A stretch of 64,000 bases of DNA from JAGXLC01 sp964585385 (GCA_964585385.1 CAZPDP010000005.1:1-64000); one strand, 5' to 3'; counted from the first letter of the stretch, positions 17,508 through 27,151 are shown. The notes: generated from the sequence alone by a model not told the origin. Translations and numbers: made by a program.

Positions 17508-18875
17508 TCAGCAACAATTCATTTCACAATAATTGCATCTGGACAATTCCCCGCGAAGTCGCTTGTCCACCAATTCGTGAATGCGCTCCTGAAGCGGTTT
17601 CACCTTAATCTTTTCAATCACTTCATGGGCAAAAGCATACATCATAAGTAATCTTGCTTCCTTGAAATGAATACCCCTGGATCGCAAGTAGAAGAGTGCA
17701 TCCTGGTCTAATTGACCTACAGTAGCACCGTGACTGCATTTCACATCATCTGCGTAAATTTCAAGCTGGGGCTTTGTATTCATTTTCGCATCATCTGTTA
17801 GCAATATGGTGTTGTTCGACTGATAAGCCTCAGTTTTTTGGGCATCCTGTCTGACTAAAATACGGCCGTTGAATGCACCTGTAGCATAGTCATCCAAAAC
17901 TCCTTTAAACAATTGGTTGCTTATGGAATTAGGCTCGGCATGATCAATATGAACATAATTGTCAATGTGCTGACCTCTGTCCGTTAAATAGAGTCCCATG
18001 GTATTGTTGTTACAGCCCTCACCATTCAGAACCACATGGTGATTGTTTCTTATCAGTCCGCCATGAAGTGATATGGTGTTTGTTGAAACGTCACTGTCTT
18101 TTTCCTGATGGACGTACAAATTGGAAATCTGTGTTGCTCCGTTGTGCTCATTTTGAACTCTTGCAATATCAAATCGTGCGGACTTATTAGCGAAAACTTC
18201 TGTTACCGAATTGGTAAGGAAGTTTTGTTGAGTCAGTGTGTGGTCGCAAATGATGATTTTTGCCTCACTGTTCTCTTCCATAATGAAAAGATTACGGTGC
18301 TGAGTCATACCGTCTTCTTCATCCAAAAGAATATTGATTATCTGAATGGGTTCTTCCAGAACGGCTCCCTTTGGAGCATAAAAGAAAATGCCATCCTGAG
18401 CAAATGCGGTATTGAGATCAGTCAAGCTTTCCTCTTCAGTATGAGTGTATTGATTGTAATGTTTCTTAACCAGTTCCGGGTACTTCCGGGCAGCTTCACG
18501 GAGACTGCCGAAAATAATACCGTTATCTTGCTTTTGAAGCGGATTGTTTTGATCGTAATACCAACCATTCAGCAGAATGATCATGTTGGTTTCAAGCTCT
18601 GGAACATCACACTTAAACATTTCATTAATGTTGAAGTCAATCTTTTTCTTTTGTATATAGTTCCTGTATTCTTTGTTGAATACAGGATTTAAATCAGTAT
18701 ACTTGTATTTTTCAATCTTCTTATGAGGTATCCCTAACTTTCTAAATGATTCAAGAGCCTTTTCTCTCTCATCATTCATAAAATCAGGAAGCCCATCCTT
18801 GATTATGCTAATGTTGTTATGAAACAATTCAATGAAATGTTCTTTTATGTCTGTTGTTTTGGTCTCAGTGCTCAT
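17508..18875 (-). CDS. sufD: SufD component of the SufBCD scaffold
   Basis: This 455-residue protein is a member of the SufB/SufD beta-helix family that pairs with SufB to build Fe-S clusters on the SufBC2D complex. The C-terminal core includes KCSHGATVGQLDQDALFYL, the conserved His region and RSRGI. The extreme C-terminus reads RGELSRCNYCEMNCC, a four-cysteine tail absent from E. coli SufD. It lies 21 bp after sufC. The tail may bind a metal or cluster, but that is inference. Confidence 0.95.
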   Translation of the reverse strand: MSTETKTTDIKEHFIELFHNNISIIKDGLPDFMNDEREKALESFRKLGIPHKKIEKYKYTDLNPVFNKEYRNYIQKKKIDFNINEMFKCDVPELETNMIILLNGWYYDQNNPLQKQDNGIIFGSLREAARKYPELVKKHYNQYTHTEEESLTDLNTAFAQDGIFFYAPKGAVLEEPIQIINILLDEEDGMTQHRNLFIMEENSEAKIIICDHTLTQQNFLTNSVTEVFANKSARFDIARVQNEHNGATQISNLYVHQEKDSDVSTNTISLHGGLIRNNHHVVLNGEGCNNNTMGLYLTDRGQHIDNYVHIDHAEPNSISNQLFKGVLDDYATGAFNGRILVRQDAQKTEAYQSNNTILLTDDAKMNTKPQLEIYADDVKCSHGATVGQLDQDALFYLRSRGIHFKEARLLMMYAFAHEVIEKIKVKPLQERIHELVDKRLRGELSRCNYCEMNCC

Positions 18876-18896
18876 AGCTTAATTTTTTATTCCTGT

Positions 18897-19655
18897 CTAT
18901 ACTTCAGCTTCTTTTTTCAGCCAGTCGTACCCTTTTTCTTCAAGCTTAAGGGCCAGGGTTTTATCTCCTGATTTGACTATCTTACCCCCGAAAAGTACAT
19001 GTACATAATCGGGAATAATATAATTGAGCAACCTTTGATAGTGTGTAATTACAATAGTTGCGTTGTTGTCTGATTTTAATGTGTTTACACCGTTGGCAAC
19101 TATTTTTAAAGCATCAATATCAAGCCCGGAATCTGTTTCATCAAGAATGGAGAGCCTGGGTTCCAGCATAGCCATCTGGAATATTTCATTTCTTTTCTTT
19201 TCTCCACCTGAAAAACCTTCATTCACAGATCGGTTTGTAAGGTTGGAATCAATTTTTACGATTTCTTTCTTTTCCCGCATCATTTTGAGAAAATCAGAGG
19301 ATTTCATTGGTTCCTTTCCTTCATATTTTCTTTTCTCGTTGATGGCTGTTTTTAAGAAATTCATCATGCTTACGCCGGGAATTTCGATTGGATATTGAAA
19401 ACCCAGGAATAATCCTTCACGGGCTCTTTCTTCGGGGGCCATTTCAAGCAGATTTTTTCCATTATAGAACACTTCTCCTTCTGTCACGTTGAAAAGTTCT
19501 CTTCCTGCAAGAATGGAAGCTAATGTACTTTTACCGGATCCATTGGGGCCCATAATAGCGTGGATTTCGCCCATATTCACTTCAAGATTGACTCCTTTTA
19601 ATATCTCTTCCCCTTCAATTGATGCGTGTAAATTCTTTATTTTAAGCATGTTCAT
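18897..19655 (-). CDS. sufC: SufC ATPase of the SufBCD complex
   Basis: This 252-residue ABC-type ATPase powers SufBC2D. The Walker A GPNGSGKST is at 36-44, the signature is NEGFSGGEKKRNE, and the Walker B region is LSILDETDSGLDIDAL. No membrane domain is encoded nearby, which fits a cytoplasmic SUF ATPase. The gene lies between sufB (27 bp upstream) and sufD (21 bp downstream). Confidence 0.98.
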   Translation of the reverse strand: MNMLKIKNLHASIEGEEILKGVNLEVNMGEIHAIMGPNGSGKSTLASILAGRELFNVTEGEVFYNGKNLLEMAPEERAREGLFLGFQYPIEIPGVSMMNFLKTAINEKRKYEGKEPMKSSDFLKMMREKKEIVKIDSNLTNRSVNEGFSGGEKKRNEIFQMAMLEPRLSILDETDSGLDIDALKIVANGVNTLKSDNNATIVITHYQRLLNYIIPDYVHVLFGGKIVKSGDKTLALKLEEKGYDWLKKEAEV

Positions 19656-19682
19656 TTATTTAATCTGTTTAACTGTTATATA

Positions 19683-21146
19683 TTAACCAACACTTCCTTC
19701 CAGGCTGATTTGAAGCAGCTTTTGTGCTTCAACAGCAAATTCCATAGGAAGCTTGTTAAGTATTTCTTTCGCGTATCCATTTACAATCATTCCGATGGCA
19801 TCTTCTGTATCGATGCCTCTCTGGTTGCAATAGAAGATTTGGTCTTCACTGATTTTCGAGGTGGTAGCTTCGTGCTCAACGATTGCATTTCTGTTGTCTG
19901 TTTCAATGTATGGGAACGTGTGAGCGCCACACCTGTCACCCAGTAACATGGAGTCGCACTGGGAAAAGTTCCTGGCATTTTCTGCATTCTTGGTTACTTT
20001 GACCAGTCCGCGATAAGAATTATTGCTTTGTCCGGCTGAAATACCTTTGGAAACCACAGTGCTTTTGGTATTTTTACCCACATGTATCATCTTGGTTCCT
20101 GTATCTGCTTGCTGATGATTATTGGTTACAGCAACTGAATAAAACTCACCAACCGAATTATCACCCAGCAATATACAGCTTGGATACTTCCATGTGATGG
20201 CTGAGCCTGTCTCTACCTGTGTCCAGCTTATTTTGGAATGGGTTCCTTCTGCTTTGCCTCTTTTGGTCACAAAATTGTAAATTCCGCCTTTTCCTTCCTT
20301 ATTGCCCGGGAACCAATTCTGAACCGTAGAGTATTTTACATGGGCATTATTCTTTGCAATAATTTCTACAATGGCTGCATGAAGCTGGTTTTCATCTCTC
20401 TGAGGTGCTGTACAACCTTCCAGATAACTCACATAACTGTCGTCTTCAGCAATAATCAGGGTTCTTTCAAATTGCCCTGTATTAGCAGCATTGATCCTGA
20501 AATAGGTTGATAATTCCATGGGAGCCTTAACTCCTTTTGGTATATAGCAGAATGAACCATCGCTGAACACGGCTGAATTTAGAGCGGCAAAATAATTGTC
20601 CGTATAGGGAACAACTGTACCCATATATTTTTTTATCAAGTCGGGATGCTCCTGCACCGCTTCACTGAAAGAACAGAAAATGATACCCAGCTCTGCCAGT
20701 TTTTCCTTAAAAGTGGTTTTAACTGATGAACTGTCCATTACAGCATCTACAGCCACACCTGCCAGCTTTTTCTGTTCATCCAGAGGGATGCCAAGCTTAT
20801 CAAATGTTCTTTTAAGCTCCGGATCAACATCATCCATGCTGCTAGGTCCTGAAGCCTTTTGTTTTGGCGCTGAATAGTAGATGATGTCCTGGTAATTGAT
20901 TTCAGGAATTTGAAGGTGTGCCCACCCAGGCATTTTCATTTCTTTCCAGTGCCTGTATGCTTTTAGCCTGAAATCCAAAAGGAACTCCGGCTCGTTTTTC
21001 TTTTCGGAGATCATCCGTATGACATCTTCATTCAGGCCCTTCGGTATGGTATCACTCTCTATGTTACTTGACCATCCATATTTATATTCTCCCTGGGTAA
21101 GATCATTTAATATTTGATCAGAATTTTTATTTTGATTGTCTGCCAT
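19683..21146 (-). CDS. sufB: SufB Fe-S cluster scaffold
   Basis: This 487-residue protein is the main scaffold of the SUF system and the first gene of the operon. The family signature is visible across its length: FCYIPKGVKAPMELSTYFRI, the central VQNWFPG, QSNNSYRGLVKV and the C-terminal HEATTSKISEDQIFYCNQRG with its cluster-region cysteine. A promoter with both boxes lies 68-96 bp before its ATG (21214-21242). No IscR- or SufR-like regulator is encoded nearby. Confidence 0.98.
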   Translation of the reverse strand: MADNQNKNSDQILNDLTQGEYKYGWSSNIESDTIPKGLNEDVIRMISEKKNEPEFLLDFRLKAYRHWKEMKMPGWAHLQIPEINYQDIIYYSAPKQKASGPSSMDDVDPELKRTFDKLGIPLDEQKKLAGVAVDAVMDSSSVKTTFKEKLAELGIIFCSFSEAVQEHPDLIKKYMGTVVPYTDNYFAALNSAVFSDGSFCYIPKGVKAPMELSTYFRINAANTGQFERTLIIAEDDSYVSYLEGCTAPQRDENQLHAAIVEIIAKNNAHVKYSTVQNWFPGNKEGKGGIYNFVTKRGKAEGTHSKISWTQVETGSAITWKYPSCILLGDNSVGEFYSVAVTNNHQQADTGTKMIHVGKNTKSTVVSKGISAGQSNNSYRGLVKVTKNAENARNFSQCDSMLLGDRCGAHTFPYIETDNRNAIVEHEATTSKISEDQIFYCNQRGIDTEDAIGMIVNGYAKEILNKLPMEFAVEAQKLLQISLEGSVG

Positions 21147-21213
21147 ATTCGTACAAAATTAACATTATTCAAATTATATAACGATATTTATGTAGATTAA
21201 TTCTAAATTGCTG

Positions 21214-21242
21214 CAAATATATTACAAAATATCGTAATCAAA
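21214..21242 (-). promoter_or_regulatory. SUF operon promoter
   Basis: On the minus strand the sequence reads TTTG, 17 bases, TATATTTG, matching the Bacteroidota housekeeping pattern. It implies a leader of about 60 bases before sufB. Within the 353-bp divergent gap (21147-21499) this and the thiL box are the only features I can support. Confidence 0.65.
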
Positions 21243-21471
21243 ACAAGAAACAATAAAGATTGTTTAGCTTTCTAAAGCCCTAAAAACATGATTATTGTCA
21301 TGGCTCTAACCTTTTAAAAATAAGACGTTAACGTGAATTTTTAGTTAAGCAGGAAATAAGTGTGCTGTTATAAACAATATGTTTCATGTTGTAAATTATT
21401 GTTTAAGTGTTAATATGCTATCAGTGGATACATAAATTCATGCTTTTCCCGTATAAATTTCCAATTTTGTT

Positions 21472-21479
21472 TAGTTTTG
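21472..21479 (+). promoter_or_regulatory. Probable thiL -7 promoter box
   Basis: TAGTTTTG fits TAnnTTTG and ends 20 bases before the ATG at 21500. It argues against the longer reading frame that begins with GTG at 21407. Confidence 0.45.
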
Positions 21480-21499
21480 AATTTTTAACAGAAGTAATT

Positions 21500-22543
21500 A
21501 TGGAACACGAAAACAGGAAACAGAAGATATCAGAATTCGGCGAATTTGGTCTGATTGAACATCTGACAAAGAATATTGAACTGAATCACGAAAGCTCTGT
21601 AAGAGGTGTAGGCGATGATGCAGCTGTTGTAAACCATAAGAATTTGCAGACTTTAATTACCAGTGATTTACTGCTGGAAGGAATTCATTTTGATTTGATG
21701 TATTTTCCATTGAAACACCTCGGATATAAAGCAGTAGTTGTGAATATTTCTGATATCCTGGCAATGAACTGCAAACCTTATCAAATTTTTGTTTCTCTTG
21801 GAATTTCCGGCAAATTCAAACTGGAACATATAGATGAATTGTATAATGGGATAAAACTTGCATGTGAAAAGTATAACCTGGATCTTGTGGGAGGTGATAC
21901 AACTTCTTCGCTTACAGGCCTTACCATAAGCATTGCAGCAATAGGTGCAGGAGAAAAGGATGAAATTGTATATCGCAATGGTGCTGAAAAGAATGATATC
22001 ATCTGTGCTACCGGTGATTTAGGTGCCTCTTACATGGGGCTTCAGTTGCTGGAGCGTGAAAAAGAAGTATTCCGGTCAAAACCAGGGACCCAGCCTGAAC
22101 TATCAGGGTATGAATATATTCTGGAAAGACAGCTAAAGCCTGAAGCTCGTGCAGACGTAATCCGTTTCCTTGAAGAGAAGAGCATCATGCCTACTTCTAT
22201 GATTGATATTTCCGATGGACTTTCTTCAGATATTATCCAGATATGTAATGCTTCTGATAAAGGCTGTAAAATTTTTCAGGATAAAATACCTATAGATAAA
22301 AACACTGAGAAGATGGCACGGGAATTTGACATGGAACCTACCATTGCTGCTTTGAACGGGGGTGATGATTATGAGTTACTTTTCACTGTTTCTGCTGATG
22401 ATTATGAAAAGATAAAGGATGTAGAAACAATTCATTCTGTAGGCCATATCACGGATACAGATTACGGCAAATACATGATCACCCCAGGTGAACATGAAAT
22501 TGAACTGAAAGCCCAGGGATGGAAAGATAATAATGAAAATTGA
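21500..22543 (+). CDS. thiL: Thiamine-monophosphate kinase
   Basis: This enzyme phosphorylates thiamine monophosphate to the active cofactor thiamine diphosphate. The 347-residue form chosen here starts at ATG 21500. Upstream codons (to GTG 21407) add 31 unrelated hydrophobic residues and cover a promoter-like box. ATP and metal motifs of the AIR-synthase-like fold are clear: RGVGDDAAVV, DLLLEGIHFD, NISDILAMN, LVGGDTTSS, DISDGLSSD and LNGGDDYELLF. It stands alone between the SUF operon and the convergent lpxA. Confidence 0.95.
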   Translation: MEHENRKQKISEFGEFGLIEHLTKNIELNHESSVRGVGDDAAVVNHKNLQTLITSDLLLEGIHFDLMYFPLKHLGYKAVVVNISDILAMNCKPYQIFVSLGISGKFKLEHIDELYNGIKLACEKYNLDLVGGDTTSSLTGLTISIAAIGAGEKDEIVYRNGAEKNDIICATGDLGASYMGLQLLEREKEVFRSKPGTQPELSGYEYILERQLKPEARADVIRFLEEKSIMPTSMIDISDGLSSDIIQICNASDKGCKIFQDKIPIDKNTEKMAREFDMEPTIAALNGGDDYELLFTVSADDYEKIKDVETIHSVGHITDTDYGKYMITPGEHEIELKAQGWKDNNEN

Positions 22544-22545
22544 TT

Positions 22546-22585
22546 TAACCCGAATAATTCAGGAATCATTCGGGTCCCCGACAGC
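22546..22585 (-). repeat. Short hairpin E, inverted partial copy of the repeat
   Basis: Read on the minus strand this segment gives GCTGTCGGGG, then a hairpin ending GAATTATTCGGGTTAA, which matches the 3' half of copies A and C. It lies in the 53-bp gap between the thiL and lpxA stops, 11 bp after lpxA, and could stop transcription from both sides. Confidence 0.6.
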
Positions 22586-22596
22586 TCATAAAAGAA

Positions 22597-23415
22597 CTAT
22601 GACGATGCATCAGATTTTTCGTGATTGTTGTCTTTGCTCCTGTATCCTTTGATAACGCCCCTGCTTGAATTTTTTAAGAAATTTAAAACTTCATCTCTTT
22701 CCTCAGTGGCCGGCATGCTGGATTCTATTTTTTCAATGGCCTGGCTGTTGTTATTTCCTTTGAGGTATATTTCCCTGTAGATTTCATGAATTTCATTGAT
22801 TTTCTCATTTGAAAATTTTCTTCTTCGAAGGCCAACTGAATTCAAACCCATATAGGCCAGCGGTTCCTGGGCGGCTTTCACATAGGGTGGTACATCTTTA
22901 CGGACAAGGGATCCTCCGGAAATTATAACATGTTTACCGATACGAACGAATTGATGTACAGCAACCAATCCGCTGAGAATCGCCCAGTCATCTACCTCTA
23001 CCTCTCCAGCAAGCTGTGTTGCATTCCCAAGGATTACCTGGTCGCCGATAATGCAATCATGGGCAATATGCACATAGGCCATCAACATAGAATTTTTGCC
23101 AATGATGGTAGTGTCTTTTGCTTTGGTGCCGCGGTTGACTGTCACACACTCCCTGATGGTTGTATTGTCGCCTATTTGAGCAGTTGTTATCTCTCCCTGA
23201 AATTTTAAGTCCTGGGGGATTGCAGATATTACAGAACCGGGAAATATCTTACAGTTTTTACCAATTCTTGCCCCATCCATTATAGTAACATTCGGGCCAA
23301 TCCAGGTCCCTTCACCTATAACAACATCTTTAGAGATTGATGAGAACGGTTCAATGATAACATTCTCTCCTATCTGAGCATCCGGATGAATGTATGATAG
23401 AGTATTCTTATCCAT
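22597..23415 (-). CDS. lpxA: UDP-N-acetylglucosamine acyltransferase
   Basis: This cytoplasmic left-handed beta-helix enzyme adds the first acyl chain in lipid A synthesis. The 272 residues are rich in hexapeptide repeats. The catalytic histidine is H119 in YVHIAHDC (E. coli H125). The C-terminal helical domain contains GLRRRKFS. The ATG overlaps the lpxC/fabZ stop codon by one base (TAATG), a sign of coupled translation. Confidence 0.97.
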   Translation of the reverse strand: MDKNTLSYIHPDAQIGENVIIEPFSSISKDVVIGEGTWIGPNVTIMDGARIGKNCKIFPGSVISAIPQDLKFQGEITTAQIGDNTTIRECVTVNRGTKAKDTTIIGKNSMLMAYVHIAHDCIIGDQVILGNATQLAGEVEVDDWAILSGLVAVHQFVRIGKHVIISGGSLVRKDVPPYVKAAQEPLAYMGLNSVGLRRRKFSNEKINEIHEIYREIYLKGNNNSQAIEKIESSMPATEERDEVLNFLKNSSRGVIKGYRSKDNNHEKSDASS

Positions 23416-24812
23416 TATTCTTTGTTTTTCGTTATTTGAGCGGTTAATTCACCTTCCATAACCACCTGTTCACCAACAAAAGCCTGTCCCGACATAGTTA
23501 CAATACCCCGGCGGATGGGCGCTTTCAATTCTAATTTGAATAATAAGGTGTCACCTGGAACCACTTTTTTCTTAAATCTTACTTTATCAATTTTCAGGAA
23601 GTATGTCAGATAATTTTCCGGGTCAGGGACTGTATTCAATGCAAGGATACCTCCAACCTGGGCCATAGATTCTACCTGCAGGACCCCCGGCATTATTGGC
23701 TCTTCAGGGAAGTGACCCACAAAGAAGCCTTCGTTCATAGTTACATTTTTCAAACCTACAATGGAAGAGCGGTCCATCTGTATGATTTTGTCTACCAGCA
23801 GGAATGGTGGTCGATGAGGTAAGTATTTCTTGATTTCATTTACATTTAAGAGAGGCTCTTCATTTGGGTCAAAGATGGGAACATACCCTTTGGAAGCTTC
23901 TTTTCTGATGTCTTTAAGTATCTTTTTGGCCAGCTCAGTATTGGCATGATGGCCCGGTTTGCTTGCGACGATCCTGCCTTTGACAGGTTTGCCTATAAGT
24001 GCAATATCTCCCAGAATGTCAAGCAATTTGTGACGAGCAGGCTCATTGGAGTAGTAAAGGTCAAGGTTGTTGAGGACTCCCTCGGGTTTTACTTTTATCC
24101 GGGGTTTATTGAATAAATCAGCCATCCTGTCCAGCTCTTCCTGTGGAACAGGATTTTCCATTATAACAATGGCATTCTCCAGGTCCCCGCCCTTGATGAG
24201 GTTATTCTTTCTGAGAAATTCCAGCTCATGAAAAAATACAAACGTTCTGGAAGGGGCGATTTCTTTTTTAAAGTCTTTGTTAGGATTATAAGTAGCATAC
24301 TGATGTCCCAAAACCTTAGAATTGTAGTCAATGAGAACATTGATTGATAATTCTTCGTCAGGGTAGGCTATCAGTTCCACCTGGTTTTCTTCATCCCTGT
24401 ATACAGTCTTTTCTCTTATTTCATAATAATCGCGGTCTTCATCCAACTCCTCTATTCCGGCTTTTTCAAATTCCTCAGCAAACATCCTTGAACTGCCATC
24501 CATTATAGGGGTTTCTGGTCCATTGAGTTCAATCAGAACATTGTCTATCCTCATGCCGTGAAGAGCGGCCATGACATGTTCTATCGTGTGTATTTTTATT
24601 CCATTTTCTTCAATGGTGGTTCCCCTGGAAGTATCGACTACATTGTCAACTATAGCTTTAACGATGGGTTTTTCTTTCATGTCCACCCGCTGAAACTTGT
24701 ATCCATGATTGGCCTCAGCTGGTTTAAATTGTATTTCTACTTCATAACCTGTGTGTAATCCTCTGCCTTTTAGTTTTACCGGATTTGCAATGGTTGTCTG
24801 TTTATCCGCCAT
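23415..24812 (-). CDS. lpxC: Bifunctional LpxC deacetylase / FabZ dehydratase
   Basis: This 465-residue fusion joins the committed step of lipid A synthesis to a fatty acid dehydratase. The LpxC part (about 1-310) has zinc ligands H79 in TIEHV and H261 and D265 in ARHKLLD, plus GPETPIMDGSS. The FabZ part (about 323-465) has LPHRPPFLLVD and catalytic H367 and E381 (GHFPEEPIMPG, QVESMAQ). The fusion is usual in Bacteroidota. Downstream lpxA overlaps by one base, and upstream lpxD ends 11 bp before this gene. Balance between membrane lipids and lipid A can thus be set by one protein. Confidence 0.97.
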   Translation of the reverse strand: MADKQTTIANPVKLKGRGLHTGYEVEIQFKPAEANHGYKFQRVDMKEKPIVKAIVDNVVDTSRGTTIEENGIKIHTIEHVMAALHGMRIDNVLIELNGPETPIMDGSSRMFAEEFEKAGIEELDEDRDYYEIREKTVYRDEENQVELIAYPDEELSINVLIDYNSKVLGHQYATYNPNKDFKKEIAPSRTFVFFHELEFLRKNNLIKGGDLENAIVIMENPVPQEELDRMADLFNKPRIKVKPEGVLNNLDLYYSNEPARHKLLDILGDIALIGKPVKGRIVASKPGHHANTELAKKILKDIRKEASKGYVPIFDPNEEPLLNVNEIKKYLPHRPPFLLVDKIIQMDRSSIVGLKNVTMNEGFFVGHFPEEPIMPGVLQVESMAQVGGILALNTVPDPENYLTYFLKIDKVRFKKKVVPGDTLLFKLELKAPIRRGIVTMSGQAFVGEQVVMEGELTAQITKNKE

Positions 24813-24823
24813 ATATCTCAGTT

Positions 24824-25861
24824 TTATTCTTTGTTCTTAATTTTCTTTAACTCTGATTCAAGCTCATTTATCTTTTGATAAAGGTCGGGTAGTTTTCTGA
24901 AAAGTACATAAGATTTCTGATATTTACCGAAATCAAATGCGGGGGAACCCTGAATGACCATGTCATTTTTCACATGAGATGAAATTCCTGATTGAGCAGC
25001 TATCCTGACACGATCGCCAATCTTTAAATGTCCTACAATTCCAACCTGACCGCCTATCATACAATCTTTTCCTATTTTTGTTGAACCGGCTATTCCTGTT
25101 TGCGCTGCAATTACAGTATTTTCTCCTATTTCAACATTATGGGCAATTTGAATCAGGTTATCCAGTTTTACTCCCTTCCTGATTATGGTTGAACCTATTG
25201 TTGCTCTGTCGATGCAGGTATTGGCCCCAATTTCCACCTTGTCTTCAATGATTACATTCCCAACCTGGGGAATTTTATCATACTGGTTGTTGCTCTGAGG
25301 TGCAAAACCAAAGCCATCACTTCCAATTACTACCCCTGCATGAATAATGCATTTGGCACCTATAATACAGCTATGGTAGACTTTTACATCCGGGTAGAGG
25401 ATGGTGCCTTTTTTCACTGTAACATTATCCCCGATATAGCAGTTGGGGAGAATTTTAACGTCATCTTCGATGGTAGCATTTTCACCGATATAGACATGTT
25501 CATTTAAAGATACGTTATCGCCTAAGGTTGCGCTACTTTTTATTTTAGCGGAATTACTTATTCCTGTATCGGGTATATCATGGTTATCCTGCAATGTTAG
25601 TAGCTTTGCGAATGCAGTGTAGGCATCATCAACTTTTATTAGTGTGCTGTTTACAGGACCATCAGTGGAAAAGTCTTTGTTTACAAGAACAACTGATGCA
25701 TCAGTATTGCTTATGTATTTGTTGTATTTGGGATTGGCTATAAAAGAGATAGTTCCTTTTTGTCCTTCGTCTATCTTTGAAAATCCGTTTACTTTTGTTT
25801 CAGGGTCTCCTTCAACTTCTCCTTTTAAAATGTTGGCTATCTCTTGCGCTGTATATTCCAT
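24824..25861 (-). CDS. lpxD: UDP-3-O-(3-hydroxyacyl)glucosamine N-acyltransferase
   Basis: This third acyl-related enzyme of lipid A synthesis is 345 residues from the chosen start. The N-terminal uridine-binding domain is followed by hexapeptide repeats. HAGVVIGSDGFGFAP and QIAHNVEIGENTVIAAQTG carry the conserved histidines. Two ATGs are possible, 25873 and 25861. A -7 box at 25884 would place transcription only a few bases before the first, and family members begin MEYTAQEI, so I prefer 25861. It opens the operon lpxD-lpxC/fabZ-lpxA. Confidence 0.93.
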   Translation of the reverse strand: MEYTAQEIANILKGEVEGDPETKVNGFSKIDEGQKGTISFIANPKYNKYISNTDASVVLVNKDFSTDGPVNSTLIKVDDAYTAFAKLLTLQDNHDIPDTGISNSAKIKSSATLGDNVSLNEHVYIGENATIEDDVKILPNCYIGDNVTVKKGTILYPDVKVYHSCIIGAKCIIHAGVVIGSDGFGFAPQSNNQYDKIPQVGNVIIEDKVEIGANTCIDRATIGSTIIRKGVKLDNLIQIAHNVEIGENTVIAAQTGIAGSTKIGKDCMIGGQVGIVGHLKIGDRVRIAAQSGISSHVKNDMVIQGSPAFDFGKYQKSYVLFRKLPDLYQKINELESELKKIKNKE

Positions 25862-25883
25862 AAGACCTTCCATTAGATTTTCG

Positions 25884-25891
25884 CAAAAATA
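25884..25891 (-). promoter_or_regulatory. Probable lpxD -7 promoter box
   Basis: TATTTTTG on the minus strand fits TAnnTTTG, 22 bases before the preferred lpxD start. No clear -33 box is seen. Confidence 0.42.
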
Positions 25892-25905
25892 ATGATAATT
25901 TACAA

Positions 25906-27126
25906 TTAAATGCTATTTTCTTTGGGATAACATATAAAATATTTTTTTACAATTTTAGACAGAACCGACAAATTAAACATATCTGAAGCCTCTGAAATGT
26001 CTTTAACTTCATTGTTTTTGAAAAGGATTTGGATCTTGTCGTCAAAAGCACTGTAAGCCTTATTGATGATGTGATCGGAAAATACAAAATACCCGGCATC
26101 TTCTTTATTTAGTTGAAAAGTTTCTTGCACCTTTTCTTTTATCCCCATGATTTTATTTTCCTCAAATGGCGAGTCCTGCAGTTCAATCTTAAACAATTTC
26201 CGGTTGATCATATTCTGGCAGAGCCCGGATAATACTGGATCATCGTGTTTTGTCCACATTTTTACAGAAACAGTGATATCACTATCGTCAATCCGAATGA
26301 AGTTATCTAACAGATTTTCCTGAGTGTCATTTTTGTACCTGTTCTCTAAAAAGTATTGCATTACAGGAGTTGTGGTAAGTTCTTTTCCCTGAAGCACAAG
26401 TTCCCTGGCTCTTCTGATTATATGTGAAATAAGCTGTTCAGCAGCGATTACAGTTTTGTGAAAATATACCTGCCAATACATGAGCCAACGTGCTATCAGA
26501 AACTTTTCGATGGAGTGTATTCCTTTTGCTTCTATAACCAATTGGTCATTATATACATTCAACATCTTTATTATTCGATCAGAGCCGATAATCCCTTCGG
26601 AGACCCCTGTAAAGAAACTATCTCTTCTCAGGTAATCCAGTCTGTCAACATCAAGCTGACTGGAAACAAGCTGATGCAGGAAAGTTTTAGGGTATTGATT
26701 GGTAAATATTTGTATGGCCCTGTCAAGTTTACCCCGGTACCTTTCGTTCAACTGTTTCATTAGCATCAGCGATAATTTTTCATGGGAATAGTCATCGAAA
26801 AGAGATTCTTCCAGGGTGTGGGAGAGGGGGCCATGACCAATATCATGTAAGAGAATGGCAATTTTGGCTGCTTGTTCTTCTTCAGGTGTTATCTCATGAC
26901 CTTTAGAGCGTATGATATTTATGGTTGAGTGCATTAAATGCAGAGCTCCCAATGAATGCTGGAATCGTGTGTGGGTTGCGCCCGGGTAGACGAAATGGGT
27001 GAGCCCTAGTTGTTTTATCCTTCTGAGCCGCTGAAAAGCTGGTTCTTCAATAAGATCGTATATGATTTCGTCAAAAATGTTAATAAAACCGTAAACCGGG
27101 TCGTTGATTATCTTTTTCTTATTCAT
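25906..27126 (-). CDS. HD-domain phosphohydrolase (SAMHD1/dGTPase-like)
   Basis: This 406-residue cytoplasmic protein has an N-terminal HD domain with metal ligands H57 (TRFQHS), H94 and D95 (LLHDIGHGPLSH) and a distal Asp in SQLDVDRLDYL. These features place it with the YpgQ-like and SAMHD1/dGTPase group of nucleotide phosphohydrolases. The substrate cannot be told from sequence. The C-terminal 150 residues are family-specific. It is transcribed separately, and its start is divergent from rimP. Confidence 0.88.
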   Translation of the reverse strand: MNKKKIINDPVYGFINIFDEIIYDLIEEPAFQRLRRIKQLGLTHFVYPGATHTRFQHSLGALHLMHSTINIIRSKGHEITPEEEQAAKIAILLHDIGHGPLSHTLEESLFDDYSHEKLSLMLMKQLNERYRGKLDRAIQIFTNQYPKTFLHQLVSSQLDVDRLDYLRRDSFFTGVSEGIIGSDRIIKMLNVYNDQLVIEAKGIHSIEKFLIARWLMYWQVYFHKTVIAAEQLISHIIRRARELVLQGKELTTTPVMQYFLENRYKNDTQENLLDNFIRIDDSDITVSVKMWTKHDDPVLSGLCQNMINRKLFKIELQDSPFEENKIMGIKEKVQETFQLNKEDAGYFVFSDHIINKAYSAFDDKIQILFKNNEVKDISEASDMFNLSVLSKIVKKYFICYPKENSI

Positions 27127-27151
27127 TTAAGTTTTTCTTTATAGCAGATGA

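Noticed and set aside
21154..21161. A second TAATTTTG box 8 bases before sufB
   Set aside because: It is too close to the ATG for a leader, and the upstream box at 21214 has a proper -33 partner.
21407..21499. N-terminal extension of thiL from a GTG
   Set aside because: The extra 31 residues are unrelated to the family and cover a promoter-like box. ATG 21500 gives the normal start.
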